DNA of 64,000 nt, taken from positions 3,268,640 to 3,332,639 of the forward strand of contig JANVCC010000048.1 of the NCBI GenBank assembly GCA_025345505.1, given 5' to 3'. The stretch's first letter is position 1. Each line of letters starts with the position of its first letter. The stretch comes from Todiramphus chloris collaris (taxonomy: Eukaryota > Chordata > Aves > Coraciiformes > Alcedinidae). Of this stretch, positions 63,694-64,000 are shown in pieces. The notes beneath the pieces were generated by a model. That model was not told the DNA's origin, did no database searches, and saw nothing but the letters and a program-made list of their open reading frames with translations. The position numbers and the translations under genes are program-made.

Positions 63694-63852
63694 TAGAATC
63701 ATAGAATCACTAAGGTTGGAAAGGACCTTCCAGATCATCAAGTCCAACCGTCTAGCACATGTTATCAAGACCACTAAACCATGTCCTGACGTGCCACATG
63801 TAGAAGTTTTTTGAACACCTCCAAAGATGGTGATTCCACCCCCTCCCCGGGC
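63694..63852 (-). mobile_element. CR1 LINE 3' fragment
   Basis: TAGAATCATAGAATCACTAA, GGTTGGAAAGGACCTTCCAG, ATCATCAAGTCCAACC and 'TTTTTTGAACACCTCCAAAG' with ATGGTGATTCCACC match the CR1 subfamily with the 'CACGTC...TTTTTTGAACACCTCC' 3' UTR. 5'-truncated. Confidence 0.93.
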
Positions 63853-64000
63853 CTGAAGAAAAAGCACCTCAAAATACCCGAGCCATTTGCACGGCAACAG
63901 TGAATCATTAAATGATTTGCAGCAAGTTCTCTTTCTGTCAAATCCCTGACAGGAAAGACTAAGAAGAGGCGGGTCCTATATCCAGGCTTCAGGATTTTAG

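Larger units (their letters stand above)
49950..64000 (-). other. CCNY: Long 5' intron sequence of CCNY, right part
   Basis: Presumed intron. 49950-50680 is unique-looking. 50680-53180 is CR1-rich. 53180-57070 has no recognisable element; the 143-aa minus frame at 53650-54081 and the 75-aa plus frame at 56002-56229 match nothing I know. 57622-58923 shows only A-rich runs. 59239-61392 and 61460-62336 are AT-rich without recognisable genes. No MGNTTSCC-type first exon is visible, and no CpG island appears up to 64000. The assignment to CCNY depends on exon 1 lying further right. Confidence 0.55.

Overview
The window is eukaryotic, intron-rich, AT-rich DNA from a bird. The main reason is the density of CR1 LINE fragments: about 17 clear copies plus a few ancient ones, on both strands. 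Many carry the typical avian CR1 3' end (a 'TTGGAAGGGACC' block next to 'ACAGAATCATAGAATGG'-type repeats, or its reverse complement). There is no operon structure. Nearly all of the open reading frames are chance frames, CR1 remnants or translations of simple repeats.

The one cellular gene I can identify is CCNY (cyclin Y), on the minus strand. Four consecutive internal coding exons, with canonical GT/AG borders and matching phases, lie at 20829-20903, 15186-15220, 4254-4354 and 849-884. Joined, they encode cyclin Y from about residue 52 to residue 134 of the human protein. Transcription runs from high to low coordinates. The cyclin box exons and the 3' end lie off the left edge. The exon or exons coding for the myristoylated N-terminus (about residues 1-51) were not found: they lie beyond 64000, in the 400-N assembly gap (49550-49949), or were missed. 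Positions 20904-64000 therefore read as a large 5' intron, or introns, of CCNY.

Layout by region. 1-848: intron downstream of the last visible exon. 885-4253: short intron holding a decayed duplicate of the 849-884 exon and its donor at 2851-2914, offset by exactly 2040 bp. 4355-15185 and 15221-20828: introns with one large CR1 each and a few small repeats. 20904-64000: long 5' intron sequence with most CR1 copies (several internally deleted), AT-rich microsatellites, a 21-bp minisatellite grown from a CR1 tail, a palindrome-bearing duplicated cassette near 37 kb, and a CpG-retaining patch at 37441-37640 with a perfect CRE octamer.

Most worth checking: the duplicated CCNY pseudo-exon; a candidate alternative N-terminal exon at 43507-43579 whose phase fits the 20829-20903 exon; a 21-nt microexon candidate at 59218-59238; and the rearranged cluster at 34.8-37.1 kb. 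I see no new defence, mobile or biosynthetic system here.
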